Under the pieces are notes generated by a model. That model ran no database searches, was not told the origin of the DNA, and was given only the letters and a program-made list of their open reading frames with translations. DNA of 64,000 nucleotides, taken from the NCBI RefSeq assembly GCF_015291745.1, contig NZ_CP030060.1, positions 915,291 to 979,290 of the forward strand, written 5' to 3'. The translations under genes were made by a program, and so were the position numbers. Below, one piece after another: positions 1-10,340 of this stretch. Position 1 is the first letter of the stretch, and the number at the start of each line of letters is the position of its first letter. The stretch comes from Bradyrhizobium sp. CCBAU 53351 (lineage in GTDB: Bacteria; Pseudomonadota; Alphaproteobacteria; Rhizobiales; Xanthobacteraceae).

Positions 1-3
1 ATA

Positions 4-337
4 TTGGACGAGTTCGTCGACATCACCGGATTCCATCGCAAGCAGGCGATGCGACTACTTCGAGGTGAGGAAGACGCGCGCCCAAGCCGAAGGGCGCGAC
101 GTCGAATGTATAATGAGGTAGAACACAACGCGCTCGTGCTCCTTTGGGAGGCGTCAGACCGGATCTGCGGGAAGCGGCTGAAGGCGTTAATGCCTGCGTT
201 GATTGAGGCGATGGAACGGCATGGCCACCTCGACCTTACCCCCGAGATCCGCGACAAACTTTTGGCAATGAGCGCTGCGACGATCGACCGCGCATTGGTG
301 GGGGTCCGAGAAGGATTAGGTCGCAAGCGTCGGCGGC
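4..337 (+). pseudogene. ISNCY-type transposase, 5' part (split by IS21)
   Basis: N-terminal part of a DDE integrase-type transposase of the ISNCY kind, rich in basic residues (for example RRARRR near residue 30). It ends in GLGRKRRR, where an IS21 element starts at 338. Removing the IS21 and one copy of the 5-bp target duplication joins codon 112 in frame to the sequence from 2647, so both parts come from one gene. The element probably begins left of the window, so the ATG at 4 may not be the true start. Confidence 0.75.
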
Positions 338-465
338 TGTCAAGCGACGTCCGGATTTGACCCCGCAACGACATGAGGAAGCGACCCCCTTGTTGTTTGC
401 AGGACTGAAGCAAGCCGCTCGCGAAGCGCGCCCTTCATAGCGCTGTAGCGAGCGAGCGGCTTGCG

Positions 466-1263
466 TCACGACTTCTTCTCCGATTTGGCTTCTGGTACAG
501 CGGGCTTCTGCAGAAGTCCGCTGCGGCGCTTCTCCTTCAAGCGATAGCTGTCGCCGCGGATCGTGATTACGTGACTGTGGTGCAGCAGACGATCAAGGAT
601 CGCGGTGGCGACCACGGGGTCGCTGAAGACCGAGCCCCACTCGCCGACGCTGCGGTTGCTGGTCAGCAGGATCGCGCCTCTCTCGTAACGACGGCTAACG
701 AGCTGGAAGAACAGATGCGCGGCATCGGGTTCAAAGGGCAGATACCCGAGCTCGTCGATGATCAGGAGCTTTGGCTTGGCAAATTGCGCGAGTCGCTCCT
801 CGAGCCGGCCTTCGCTGTGACCTTTGGCAAGCTGCGCAACGACAGTCGTGGCTGCGACGAACTGAACGGAATGCCCAGCCAGGATCGCTTCGCGCCCAAG
901 CGCGACCGCAAGGTGCGTCTTGCCAACGCCAGGTGGCCCAAGGAGCAGCACGTTCTCGCCATTGGCGATCCAGCGGGCGCTCGCAAGCTCGCGTATCTGC
1001 TTCGGATCCAGCGAGGGCTGGGCCGAGAAGTCGAAGCCCGACAGATCGCGAACGAACGGGAAGCGAGCAAGTTTGAGCGTCATCTCGATGCGCCGCTCAT
1101 CCTTGCGGGCGATCTCGCGCTCGCACAGCAGCACCAGAGTCTCGCGTAGGCTCAGCTCTTGTCGACCGGCCTCATCCAACAACCCATCCAGTTGGTCGCG
1201 GACAGCCGTCAGCTTCAGGCGCGTCAGCATATCGCTCAGGCGGTCGGGGACAATGGCTCGCAT
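466..1263 (-). CDS. istB: IS21 helper ATPase IstB
   Basis: 265-residue AAA+ ATPase that assembles on target DNA and stimulates the IstA transposase. A Walker A motif GPPGVGKT lies near residues 108-115 and a Walker B-like LLIIDELG near 165-172, followed by a sensor-type LLTSNRS. The length is normal for the family. The start codon shares one base with the istA stop (TGATG), so the two genes are translationally coupled. Confidence 0.92.
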   Translation of the reverse strand: MRAIVPDRLSDMLTRLKLTAVRDQLDGLLDEAGRQELSLRETLVLLCEREIARKDERRIEMTLKLARFPFVRDLSGFDFSAQPSLDPKQIRELASARWIANGENVLLLGPPGVGKTHLAVALGREAILAGHSVQFVAATTVVAQLAKGHSEGRLEERLAQFAKPKLLIIDELGYLPFEPDAAHLFFQLVSRRYERGAILLTSNRSVGEWGSVFSDPVVATAILDRLLHHSHVITIRGDSYRLKEKRRSGLLQKPAVPEAKSEKKS

Positions 1264-2507
1264 CAGAAGCCCCCTCCCACAATCGCTTCGTACTCGCCGA
1301 GTGGCCGCAGCAGCGTCGGCGACGGCGGCGCGACAGGCGATAACGCGAGCTCGCCAGCACGGCTCGGTTTAAAGCCAGTCAGGCCCTCAAAGTGTTTAGG
1401 GTCAACGACGCGACGGCGCCGACCGACACAGATCGGATGAGCGGCCACCTCATGGATCCCGTGGTGGATGCGCACCACGCCATCGGCGATCGTCGCTCTC
1501 ACCGTCTCGCCGATCAGCCGCCATGGCACAGAGTAGGCGTTGCCATCGATCTCGACCGCGCAGTCGGCCTGCACGCGCCGGATCAGTTCACGTGCGGCCT
1601 GGAAGGGCGGCCTCCCAGCGATGGGCTTCAGCGCGTGCGCCTCAGCGCGCCTGAAGCGCTCAATTGGTGCTTCGCCAGTCGTGCCATGCTGGCGTAGGTC
1701 GGCGATCTCCCGCGTCCAAGCTTCAAGATGCGCCTCAAAGGCTTCCCAGCTCGGGAAGGTGCGGCCGGCGACCGCGTTCCGTTTGACGTAGCCGACGCCA
1801 TTCTCGGTCTTACCCTTGGTGCGGGCTCGATATGGCGCGCAGGCCCGTGGCCGGAACCCCCAGTGCTTGGCAAACGCGGTCAGCTTGTCATTGAACACGA
1901 CGGTGCGCATCGCGGCATCGTGCTCCACGACCAACGCACGCGCATTATCGAACAGTACCTCCTCGGGCACGCCACCGAACTTCACGAAGGAGCTTTCCAG
2001 GCCATCGAACCAGCTCTCTTGCCGTTCGTTGCGGAATGCTCTGACATGGTGCCGGCGCGAGTAGCCCAACGTGGCGACGAACAGGTAGGCGCGAACCTTG
2101 CTGCCACCGATCTCGACCAGCCGCTCGCCAAAATCGATCTGCAGCTGTTTGCCGGGCGGTGTCTCGAACCGCACCGTCGCGCGCGCCTCGGCCGCAAGCT
2201 CCTGGCGATAGCGCTGTACCGCCCGCTCGACCGTGCGCAGGCTGACGATGATGCCTTTCTCGGCTGCCAGCTCCTGGCGAATCACATCGGCATTGCCGTG
2301 GTGCTGCCGCAGGCGCTCCTTGAGCCAGGTCTCCTGGCCATCGAGCGCCTTTTTGCGCTGCGGCTGCCGATAGGGTGTCCAGCCGCCGGCCGCCACGTAG
2401 TCCTTCACCGTGTTGCGACTAATCCCGAGCTCCCGGGCAATCCGTTTGCTACCCCACCCCAGCTCGTTGAGCCGGAGTATCGCCGAAACCTCGTCCGGCT
2501 CCAGCAT
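1263..2507 (-). CDS. istA: IS21 transposase IstA
   Basis: 414-residue DDE transposase. An N-terminal helix-turn-helix reads RIARELGISRNTVKDY, followed by a retroviral-integrase core with QIDFGE, the FDNARALVVEHD segment and a downstream GKTENGVGY. I chose the ATG at 2507 (MLEPDEVSAI) because a GGAGGGAGG ribosome-binding site lies just upstream; the reading frame stays open to 2561 without such a site. istB follows with a one-base overlap. Confidence 0.9.
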   Translation of the reverse strand: MLEPDEVSAILRLNELGWGSKRIARELGISRNTVKDYVAAGGWTPYRQPQRKKALDGQETWLKERLRQHHGNADVIRQELAAEKGIIVSLRTVERAVQRYRQELAAEARATVRFETPPGKQLQIDFGERLVEIGGSKVRAYLFVATLGYSRRHHVRAFRNERQESWFDGLESSFVKFGGVPEEVLFDNARALVVEHDAAMRTVVFNDKLTAFAKHWGFRPRACAPYRARTKGKTENGVGYVKRNAVAGRTFPSWEAFEAHLEAWTREIADLRQHGTTGEAPIERFRRAEAHALKPIAGRPPFQAARELIRRVQADCAVEIDGNAYSVPWRLIGETVRATIADGVVRIHHGIHEVAAHPICVGRRRRVVDPKHFEGLTGFKPSRAGELALSPVAPPSPTLLRPLGEYEAIVGGGF

Positions 2508-2646
2508 GGCCTCCCTCCGCGGATCTTTGAACCGCAGAGGACCTGAACTGAGTCGCTGCATAAAAACCCCCGTTCTGACCGTGTCGCGAGGGGGGCAATT
2601 CCTCGTGTCGTCAGGGGGTCAATTTTCCATGTCGCCCGACAGCGGC

Positions 2647-3736
2647 ACGCGACGCATTCCCTGCGTCGCAGGGCTCCAATAAGGACGTCGGCAGATTGGA
2701 ATGATCCGGCGCCCGGATTCGTCGAGGCCGACCTTGTCGCGCATAGCGGTCCATCTGCGCGCGGCAGCTTCATCCAGACCCTCGTGCTCACCGGCATTGC
2801 TACCGGCTGGACGGAGTGCGCTCCTCTGATCGTGCGCGAACAAACGCTGTTGAGCACGGTGCTGACGGAATTGCGCAAACAATTGCCTTTTGCGCTGCTC
2901 GGCTTCGATACTGACAATGATACCGTGTTCATGAACGAGACGCTGAAAGCCTACTGCGAGGCGGCCAACATCGTCTTCACGCGTTGCCGGCCCTACCGAA
3001 AAAATGACCAGGCGTTCGTCGAGCAGAAGAACGGCGCCGTCGTGCGCAGGATAGTCGGCTATCGTCGGTTCGAGGGCGCCTGGAAGCGGCCAAGCTGCTG
3101 GCTGAACTCTATCGATCGGCGCGGCTGTTCGTGAACTTCTTCCAACCCTCGTTCAAATTGATAGCCAAGCAGCGCGACGGTGCCCGTGTACGCAAGACAT
3201 ACAGCGCGCCGGCTACACCACACCAGCGCCTGGCAGCGGACGCCCGCACGCCTGACGCTGTCCGCCATCATCTCCAAGAAATCTATGCCGCCCTCGATCC
3301 AGTCGCGTTGTTGCGCGACATCCGCGACGTGCAGGAGCGCCTCGCGGTCCTCGGGGACACCCAACCAATCGGCCATCCTGCTGCGGCATCGCAATCGATC
3401 GATCGCTTCCTGGCAAGCCTGCGCACGGCCTGGAAGGACGGAGCTATGCGACCGACGGATCGGCCACTCGTGAAGGCGGAGAGAGGCCGACGTCGTCCCG
3501 ACCCGCACATCCGAGCAACGCCAGAGTTGCGAAAATGGTTTGAAACCGAGCCTTGGCGGACTGGCAGCGAACTGCTCTCGCGCTTGCAGGAGGAATATCC
3601 TGGAGCCTATCCGAACAAGCTTCTTCGAACGCTTCAACGTCGGCTGAAATCCTGGCGCAGCGAGCAAGCGAACGCGCTGCTGTTCGCTCCTAGCGAGAAA
3701 ATGCCGCCAGGGTACGAGGTCACAACACTCCAATGA
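2647..3736 (+). pseudogene. ISNCY-type transposase, 3' part (frameshifted)
   Basis: Continuation of the gene at 4-337. It resumes in frame after the IS21 with FVEADLVAHSGPSARGSF and the catalytic-domain text TGWTECAPL, LLGFDTDNDT and RKNDQAFVEQKNG. Near 3075, after VGYRRFEG, the frame shifts by one base; the C-terminal part continues as FVNFFQPSFKLIAK in the frame that ends at 3736. The gene is thus broken twice, by an IS21 insertion and by a frameshift. Of the catalytic residues, only the regions around the DTDND and the distal glutamate segment can be read. Confidence 0.8.
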
Positions 3737-4007
3737 CGTGCGAGGTACCAGCGGAGGAGGCCGGGCGCTCCGAAACCCCGGCCATCTCCGCACCCGGTCT
3801 CCTCCTCAACTCAAGCCAGGAGCAAAATAAATGAGGCAACCGATCGCACCCGGGAGCATCAGTACATGAGGCAATACGCGCTCTCATCCTGATTGGCGCG
3901 CTATAGGCTTTGTCAGTCCTAGATCAAGTGGCTCCGAAGGCGTCGCATGGATGAACAATCTGGCGTGTCTGTTGAGCGGCTCGTGCATTCTAAACAGAAA
4001 CACGTGA
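3737..4007. other. Gap between ISNCY remnant and IS3
   Basis: 271 bases without a recognisable gene. The left part is probably the 3' terminal region of the ISNCY-type element; the right part is the flank of the IS3 inverted repeat that begins at 4008. No convincing terminal repeat for the ISNCY-type element was found, because its left end is outside the window. Confidence 0.5.
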
Positions 4008-4038
4008 CTGAGCTGCTGCCGGTTTGATGGACACCCGG

Positions 4039-4314
4039 TCAAGCTAATCCCACCTTACGCCCGAACTCAACCGGGCTGAGATAGCCGATGGTCGAGTGCC
4101 TGCGCGTCGTGTTGTAAAATCGTTCGATGTAGTCGAACACATCGGCGCGTGCCTCGTCTCTGGTTCGATAAATCTTGTTGGCCGTACGCTCGGTCTTGCG
4201 CGAGGAGAAGAAGCTTTCCATCGCCGCGTTGTCCCAGACGTTGCCGGAGCGGCTCATGCTGCAAACGATGCCGTTGTCGGCCATCAGGCGCTGGAACTGC
4301 TCGCTTGTGTACTG
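4039..4314 (-). pseudogene. IS3 transposase OrfB, C-terminal part
   Basis: The C-terminal part of an IS3-family OrfB, with SRSGNVWDNAAMESFF (containing the catalytic glutamate) and RFYNTTRRHSTIGYLSP before the stop at 4039. It is cut at codon QYTSEQ by an IS30 element; the N-terminal part is at 5766-6359 and ends with HHSDRGSQ. Together the two parts make a full-length OrfB. Confidence 0.88.
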
Positions 4315-5765
4315 GGCGGATTCAAGCGGTCGTCGCAACACCTGAACGAAGGAGGTTGCGATGGGATTCGAAAGCGACGATCACACCGTTCTGGACGGGC
4401 GCCGTTGCCGTCACGGGGACGACCGCCGGTAGCGGGGCGATCTGCACTCCAGCGATTTTGGTTGGGGATCGCGCAGGGGATGACCAGCGAGGATGCTGCA
4501 TTGGCGGCTGGTATGTCGCAGCCTGTCGGAACCAGATTGTTCCGACGCGGGCGGCATGGCACCAGCGATGTTCAGTACTTCGACCAAGCCGCCGTCCGGG
4601 CGGTACCTCTCGTTTGCGGAACGTGAGGAGATTGCACTTCTTCGCGTTCAGGGCCTTTCGAGCCGCGAGATCGGGCGCCGACTTAGCCGATCCGTCTCGA
4701 CTATCTCCCGTGAGCTACGACGCAATGCCGCGACGAGCAGCGGCGGCCTGGAGTATCGTGCGTCGACAGCCCAATGGCACGCCGAGCGATCGGCCCGTCG
4801 ACCCAAACCGAGCAAGCTTGCGCTCAACACAACCTTGCGCACTTATGGGGAGCAGCGCTGGCTGGCGTCGTCACGACCCTGAGTGGCGCTGCCGTTCCTG
4901 GTCCCGCCGTTCCGTGGAAGGGCCGCCCGCCCGCGCAAGGATCGGCGATGGGCCAGGGCTTGGAGCCCAGAGCAGATTGCCCGACGCTTGCCGATCGACT
5001 TCCCGGACGACAAGACGATGCGCATCAGCCACGAAGCCATCTATCAAGCCCTCTTCGTTCAGGGGCGGGGAGCGCTACGCCGCGAACTGTCGGCCTGCTT
5101 GCGAACGGGGCGCGTGTTGCGGGTACCCAGGGCGCGCGTACGCAGGCGAGACAGGAGCTCTGTCTCGCCGGAGATCATGATCAGTCAACGCCCCGCCGAA
5201 GCGGCCGATCGCGCGGTGCCGGGTCACTGGGAGGGAGACCTCATCCTTGGTCTTGGCAGCTCGGCGATCGGCACGCTGGTTGAGCGTACGACGCGCTTCA
5301 CGATGTTGCTGCATCTTCCCCGGCTTGCGGGGCATGGCGAAGCTCCGCGCATGAAGAATGGGCCTACTCTCGCAGGGCACGGAGCTGAAGCGGTGCGCGA
5401 CGCGATTACGCGCACCATCATCAGCTTGCCCGAAGAGCTGCGTCGTTCGCTGACCTGGGATCAGGGAGCTGAAATGGCTCAGCACGATCGTCTTAAGATC
5501 GACGCGGGTGTCCAAATCTACTTCTGCGATCCGCACAGCCCATGGCAGCGTGGCACCAACGAGAACACAAATGGGCTGCTGCGTCAGTACTTCCCGAAAG
5601 GCACCGACCTTATCGTCCACGGCGCCGACGAGATCGCCGCTGTGGCCGCGGCCCTCAATGCTCGACCGAGAAAAACCCTGGGTTGGAAAACGCCGGCAGA
5701 GGCCCTTGACGAGTTGCTATCGTGAGTGAACACAATTGGTATTGCGACGACCGCTTGAATCCGCC
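4315..5765 (+). mobile_element. IS30-family insertion sequence (defective)
   Basis: About 1451 bp, bounded by inverted repeats that begin GGCGGATTCAAGCGG and match for about 24 bases. The flanking bases (CTG at 4312-4314, TTG at 5766-5768) resemble a 3-bp target duplication with one change. It is inserted in the OrfB gene of an IS3 element and carries one damaged transposase gene. Confidence 0.82.
4360..5725 (+). pseudogene. IS30-family transposase, multiply frameshifted
   Basis: IS30-type DDE transposase. Family-like text is spread over frames. The N-terminal helix-turn-helix region AQGMTSEDAALAAGMSQPVG (about 4457-4516) is in one frame. FAEREEIALLRVQGLSSREI (from about 4607) is in the next. 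GAAVPGPAVPWKG (about 4888-4926) is in the first again. The catalytic part from RKDRRWARAWSPEQIARRL to the stop at 5725 is in the second. The region containing GHWEGDLI, TWDQGAEM and DPHSPWQRGTNENTNG, with the DDE residues, is intact, but a stop at 4880 and the frame changes prevent a full product. Confidence 0.8.
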
Positions 5766-6359
5766 TTGGCTGCCCCGGTCGGAGTGATGCAACAGCGCAT
5801 CCGGCTTGCCGCGTCGCCAGACGACCATCAACAATGCGTCCGTCACGAGCTGTGCGGTCATGGCGGCACTCATCGACCAGCCCACCACGCGGCGCGAGAA
5901 CAGGTCGATCACCGCTGCGACATAGAGCCAGCCTTCGGCCGTCCAGAGATAGATGAAGTCGGCGATCCATTTCTGGTTGGGACGCTCGGCGGCGAACTGC
6001 CGGTCAAGGAGGTTCGCCGGTACGGTCTCGAGCTGTCGATCGCCGCTGTCCTTCGGCAAGCGCCGACGTCGCGGCCGCGCCCGCAAGCCTTGCAGCCGCA
6101 TCAGCCGCTCAATCCGGTGCAGGCCACAATCCGCCCCTTCGGCGAGCAGGTCGCGCCACACTCGGCGTGCGCCATAGGTGCGGTCGCTGGCGGCGAAGCT
6201 GGCCTTGACCTTGCCGCCGAGCTCCTCGTCGCTGCGGGATCTGGCGCTGGGCGAACGATTCAGCCAAGCATGGAAGCCCGACCGCGACACCCCCAGCGCA
6301 TCGCATAGCCATGCCACCGGCCAGATCGTCCGGTGCTTCGCAACGAAGGGGAACTTCAT
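5766..6359 (-). pseudogene. IS3 transposase OrfB, N-terminal part
   Basis: N-terminal two thirds of an IS3-family OrfB, starting MKFPFVAKHRTIWPVAWLCD. It contains the GVSRSGFHAWL region, the integrase-core start NQKWIADFIYL, IDLFSRRVVGWSM and LHHSDRGSQ (second catalytic Asp). It is interrupted by IS30 at 5765. Its ATG overlaps the orfA stop (ATGA), as expected for IS3-type frameshift coupling. The last 11 codons of orfA (KAAAYFAKEAT) lie at 6356-6391. Confidence 0.88.
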
Positions 6360-6392
6360 GTCGCTTCCTTCGCGAAGTAGGCTGCGGCCTTC

Positions 6393-7759
6393 CTAAGAAA
6401 CAGCCGGATTGGCGTCGCCCGGGATGGCCTGCAACACGAAGCCTAGCGATTTCGCCCGGCGCTGTAGGTTGGCGAGGACGCGGCTACGATATTGCTGCTC
6501 ATATTGGTCGGCGCCAGGATCCTTGTAGCTCATGCCGTGCCGGAGTGTGTTGTAGAATAAAACCGCAATCTTGCGAGCCGTCGCCGTCACCGCCTTCGAT
6601 TTACCCGCACGTGCTGACAACCGGCGATAGAATGCTCCCAGCGCTGTCTCGCTCCGCCCCACGGTTGTGGCTGCCAAACGCAACAACGCAGCTGCGCGAC
6701 TTGAAGATCTCCGTGTGCGCGAAGACAGCACCTTGCCGCCGGAGATCTTGTTGCCGGGTGCGAGGCAGAGCCAGGAAGTGAAGTGTTTGGCGCTCGGCCA
6801 TGCCGTTAGATCGATACCGCACTCGCCAATGAGCTTCAATGCGAGCGACGGACCCAACCCGTGGATCTCAGTCAAATCGACGCCCCGCACTCTGTACAGT
6901 GCGGTCCTGACATCGAAGGTGGGGGTGTTGACCTGCTTGGTCTTTACGCGCGGCTTGGCTAGGTTTCCGACCGGTCTTGCTCCTTTGGTGTTCAATGCAC
7001 TGATCAGGACTTCGAGCTTGCGATCACAGTCGAGCATCTTTGCCTGATAAACGTCGTAGAGCTCCAGTGATTGAGCTAACGCGAAAACATGTTCGTGGCG
7101 GTCATTGCCTACGAGCGCTGCGCGGATCGTCTCGATCGATGAGTGGCAGCGCACGTCCCGATAGGTTGCCGGGACGTCGGGATTGCGTTCGCCTGCAACA
7201 ATGGCTCGGATAATCCGCATGCCGGTCGCGCCGGTGATATCCGACACAACATGATGGAGCTGCAGGTTCATCTCCATCAGAGCCTTTTGCATATGTTGGA
7301 TATGGGCGGCAGCATATTCCACGAGCCGCTCGCGCTGGCGTAGATAGGCTCGCAACGTTGCGATCTCGGCATCGGTCGGAAGCTGCCCCGTAACAGGCCA
7401 TAGGAGTGGAGCTGGCGTAACCAAGCGGCATCGCTGAGATCGGTTTTACGGCCAGGTACATTCTTGGCGTACCGCGCGTTGACCAGAATGACCTCAAACC
7501 CGCGCTGTTCTAGGATCTCGTAGACTGGGATCCAATAGACCCCAGTGGATTCCATCGCGACACTGGTCACGCCGCACATCTTGAACCAGTCCGCCAGTTC
7601 ATGCAGGTCTTGCGTGAATGTGCCGAATGCACGCACTGGCTTGTCGGTGCAGGCCGGGTTTACCGCGGCCATGTGCATCTTTGATCCGATATCGATAGCG
7701 GCCGGGCTGAGGTTGACCAGCTTTAGGTCCGGGCCGCGGTCGGTTGTCCTGTTAGGCAT
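6393..7759 (-). pseudogene. IS110-family transposase, frameshifted
   Basis: DEDD-type transposase. It starts MPNRTTDRGPDLKLVNL and contains PAAIDIGSKMHMAAV with the first catalytic Asp, VAMESTGVYWIPV, and KTDLSDAAWLRQL. After LHSYGLLR (near 7400) the frame shifts and continues with GQLPTDAEIATLRAYLRQR through the C-terminal transposase IS116/IS110/IS902 domain (VRGVDLTEIHGLG, LCLAPGNKISGGK) to the stop at 6393. One frameshift is enough to inactivate it. Confidence 0.85.
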
Positions 7760-7999
7760 CGCAACTCCTCCGTCCGATGATGGGCTGGAGGGTCAGGGCT
7801 ATGCCAATTTGTCATCTTCCTAATCGGGATCGCCGTCGAAACGGCGTCACCACTCTCAAGTCCGCATGCGCCCATGGACCACGTTTTTTAACGGGGACAG
7901 TGCCTCCAATAAGCTGACGGCCGCTACCCTCCGAGCTAAAGGATAGCACAAGGCTGTTTCTATCCCGCGCAGGCGCGCCACGACGCTGGACAGTTATTT
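6396..7999 (-). mobile_element. IS110-family element (copy 1)
   Basis: About 1.6 kb inserted into orfA of the IS3 element, between KAERDIL (host sequence ending near 8000) and RKAAAYFAKEAT (resuming near 6396). It carries a frameshifted IS110-type transposase. About 240 bases (7760-7999) upstream of the transposase start hold no gene; such a leader is usual in IS110 elements, which lack clear inverted repeats. The exact borders are uncertain by a few bases because the sequence CTTAGG is shared. Confidence 0.75.
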
Positions 8000-8117
8000 A
8001 GGATATCCCGCTCGGCCTTCAGCTTGGCGACCTCACGGCGCAGCCGCTCGATCTCCTGCTGCTCCGGCTTCATCTGCCCGTGACCGGGAAAGGCCTGCAC
8101 CGGGTCGGAGCCGAACT
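8000..8117 (-). pseudogene. IS3 OrfA, middle part
   Basis: Reads FGSDPVQAFPGHGQMKPEQQ followed by EIERLRREVAKLKAERDIL, the coiled-coil region of IS3-family OrfA. It connects upstream (minus strand) to the N-terminal part at 15977-16117 across the IS21 insertion, and downstream to KAAAYFAKEAT at 6356-6391 across the IS110 insertion. The 8-bp duplication GCCGAACT at 8110-8117 is the target duplication of the IS21 element. Confidence 0.85.
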
Positions 8118-8276
8118 TGCTGATTCCAATGATCTCGCCGGGGTGTACCGATTTGATCTCGCCCAGGATTGAACGAACCCGCTACGCGGCAGTAGGGGGC
8201 AAACCTGCTGAACTGAGGTGTCCTGTCTGAGAGGATGTTGGTCTTCGCACCACCCCTCTCAAGACAGGAGACCCAG

Positions 8277-9137
8277 ATGGCTACGATGAGCCCTCTTCGG
8301 CAGCGCATGATCGAGGACATGACGGTCCGCAATCTGTCGCCGTCGACTCAACAATCCTATATCTATGCGATCGCAAAGTTTAGCCGCCATTTCGGCTATG
8401 CCCCGGACCGGTTGAGTTTCGAGCAGGTCCGCGCCTACCAACTACATCTCATCGGCCAAAAGCGCTCGTGGTCCCACATCAATCAGGTGGCCTGCGCGCT
8501 GCGGTTCTTCTACGGCGTCACACTCGGGCAGACGGAGGCATTCGAGCGGATCATTGGTGGCCAGAAGCCCGACAAGCTCCCGCTCGTGCTTAGTGCCGAA
8601 GAGATCGAGCGCTTCCTGGACGCGGTTACAGGGGTGCGCAATCGCGTCGTGCTGGCGACGGCTTATGCGGCTGGCTTACGGGTTAGTGAAGTCGTCCGCC
8701 TGAAGGTGAGCTCGATCGACAGCAAGCGAATGTTGATCCACATCGAGAACGGTAAGGGCGGCAGGGATCGTTACGCGATGCTTTCTCCGCGACTGCTGGA
8801 GATTCTGCGTACGTACTGGATGCGAGCCCGACCGGGGCTGTGGCTATTTCCAGGCCAAGACCCAAGTGAACATGTCAGCGTCCGCTGCGTCCAGGCGGCC
8901 TGCCGCGCCGCCCGCCGCCGCGCTCGGCTTGCCAAGCCGATTACTGTCCATACGCTCCGGCACTCGTTTGCGACCCATCTCCTGGAAAGCGGGATCGACA
9001 TTCGCATCATTCAAGTTCTGCTCGGACATGCCGACCTGGGATCGACCGCGCGCTACGCTCAGGTTGCGACCAACCTGCTCGCCCGCACGACCAGCCCATT
9101 CGATGGACTCTCCGTCAGGGTGATCCCACCCGACTGA
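8277..9137 (+). CDS. Tyrosine recombinase (phage-integrase type) of IS91-like unit
   Basis: 286-residue site-specific recombinase. The N-terminal SAM-like core-binding domain (MSPLRQRMIEDMTVRNLSPS) is followed by a catalytic domain with TAYAAGLRVSEVVRLK (first Arg), the HTLRHSFATHLLE box and LLGHADLGSTARYAQV, which ends in the active-site Tyr. All key residues are visible. I chose the ATG at 8277 because AGGAG lies eight bases upstream. The IS91 transposase follows nine bases after the stop, so the two are probably co-transcribed. Confidence 0.9.
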   Translation: MATMSPLRQRMIEDMTVRNLSPSTQQSYIYAIAKFSRHFGYAPDRLSFEQVRAYQLHLIGQKRSWSHINQVACALRFFYGVTLGQTEAFERIIGGQKPDKLPLVLSAEEIERFLDAVTGVRNRVVLATAYAAGLRVSEVVRLKVSSIDSKRMLIHIENGKGGRDRYAMLSPRLLEILRTYWMRARPGLWLFPGQDPSEHVSVRCVQAACRAARRRARLAKPITVHTLRHSFATHLLESGIDIRIIQVLLGHADLGSTARYAQVATNLLARTTSPFDGLSVRVIPPD

Positions 9138-9146
9138 GCTGCGCAT

Positions 9147-10340
9147 ATGCGCCCCGTGCTCGAGGTGGCGGACATCCTCCGCCGCCACGGCGGCGCCTTC
9201 CGTGCCGCGCAGGGTCCTCGGCTGTCCTCCGATCAGCGCCGTGTGATGGCGGCCATCGAGGCGTGTCGCACAGCGACGCTCGGCGGCCACGTCGAGCGGT
9301 GCGACGACTGCGGCCTGGTCCGCGTCGCCTATAACAGCTGTCGCGATCGGCACTGTCCAAAGTGCCAAGCGCTCGCGCGCGCCCAATGGCTCGCCGAGCG
9401 CCAGGCCGACCTGCTGCCGGTCCCCTATTTCCATGTCGTCTTCACCGTGCCGGCGCCGGTGGCCGCCATCGCGCTGCAGAACAAGACGGCGGTCTACGAC
9501 ATCCTGCTCAAGGCAGCAGCCGAGACGATCCGTCTCATCAGCGCCGACCCGAAGCATCTCGGTGCCGAGACCGGGATGATCGCCATTCTCCATACCTGGG
9601 GCCAGACCCTGACGCATCATCCGCATGCCCATTGCCTCGTGCCAGGCGGCGGGATCGCCCCTGATGGAAGCTGGGTTCATTGTCGCCCCGGCTTCTTCCT
9701 TCCCGTTCGCGTCCTGTCACGATTGTATCGTCGGCTGTTCCTGGAGCGCCTGCAGGCGGCGTTCAATGGCACCAAGCTCCAGTTCTTCGGCCATCTCGCG
9801 CACCTCGTCGAGCCAGCGGCATTCGCCCGCCATCTAACCGCCCTCCGCAAGGTCGAGTGGGTCGTCTACGCCAAGCGTCCCTTCGGCGGACCAGAACAGG
9901 TTCTGGCCTATCTCGGGCGCTACACCCATCGCGTTGCAATCGCCAACGGCCGGCTCCTTACCTGTGACCAGGGCCACGTCCGCTTCCGGTGGAAGGATTA
10001 TCGCGCTGGCAACAGATCCAAAGTGATGACGCTCGACACTGAGGAGTTCCTTCGTCGCTTTCTGCTCCACGTATTGCCGAAGGGGTTTCGCCGCATCCGT
10101 CATTTTGGCTTCCTGGCGAACGCCTGCCGCGTCGCCAAACTCGCGCGCATCCGAGCGGCGCTAAAGGCGCCAGAGCCGCCTCCGCCTGCCGAAGCTGTCG
10201 ACTATCGTGAGCGCTGCGCCATCCTCATTGGTCACCGCCTCGACTTGTGCCCCATCTGCGGAGGCCGCATGGTCGAGATTGGGCCTGTGCCGCGTGCGCA
10301 AACGCCGCGACGCGCAGCACCTCGCTGCGATACATCATGA
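9147..10340 (+). CDS. IS91-family transposase
   Basis: 397 residues. The N-terminal zinc-binding region has CDDCG and CRDRHCPKCQ (about residues 52-76). The HUH-type nuclease region has THHPHAHCLVPGGG. The Y2-transposase part contains FGGPEQVLAYLGRYTHRVAI and a C-terminal CPICGG. IS91 transposases cut single strands and move the element by rolling-circle replication. The length is normal and no frameshift is visible, so it may be functional. Confidence 0.9.
   Translation: MRPVLEVADILRRHGGAFRAAQGPRLSSDQRRVMAAIEACRTATLGGHVERCDDCGLVRVAYNSCRDRHCPKCQALARAQWLAERQADLLPVPYFHVVFTVPAPVAAIALQNKTAVYDILLKAAAETIRLISADPKHLGAETGMIAILHTWGQTLTHHPHAHCLVPGGGIAPDGSWVHCRPGFFLPVRVLSRLYRRLFLERLQAAFNGTKLQFFGHLAHLVEPAAFARHLTALRKVEWVVYAKRPFGGPEQVLAYLGRYTHRVAIANGRLLTCDQGHVRFRWKDYRAGNRSKVMTLDTEEFLRRFLLHVLPKGFRRIRHFGFLANACRVAKLARIRAALKAPEPPPPAEAVDYRERCAILIGHRLDLCPICGGRMVEIGPVPRAQTPRRAAPRCDTS

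Larger units (their letters stand above)
338..2641 (-). mobile_element. IS21-family insertion sequence (copy 1)
   Basis: A 2304-bp element. The left end reads TGTCAAGCGACG and the reverse complement of the right end reads TGTCGGGCGACA; both arms continue to TTGACCCC. It is flanked by a 5-bp direct repeat GCGGC (333-337 and 2642-2646), a target duplication within the IS21-family size range. It carries intact istA and istB on the minus strand and interrupts an ISNCY-type transposase gene. With both genes open and both ends intact, it may still be active. Confidence 0.9.

Noticed and set aside
1728..2546. 272-codon plus-strand frame over istA
   Set aside because: Shadow of the istA gene; its text mirrors the real gene's codon structure.
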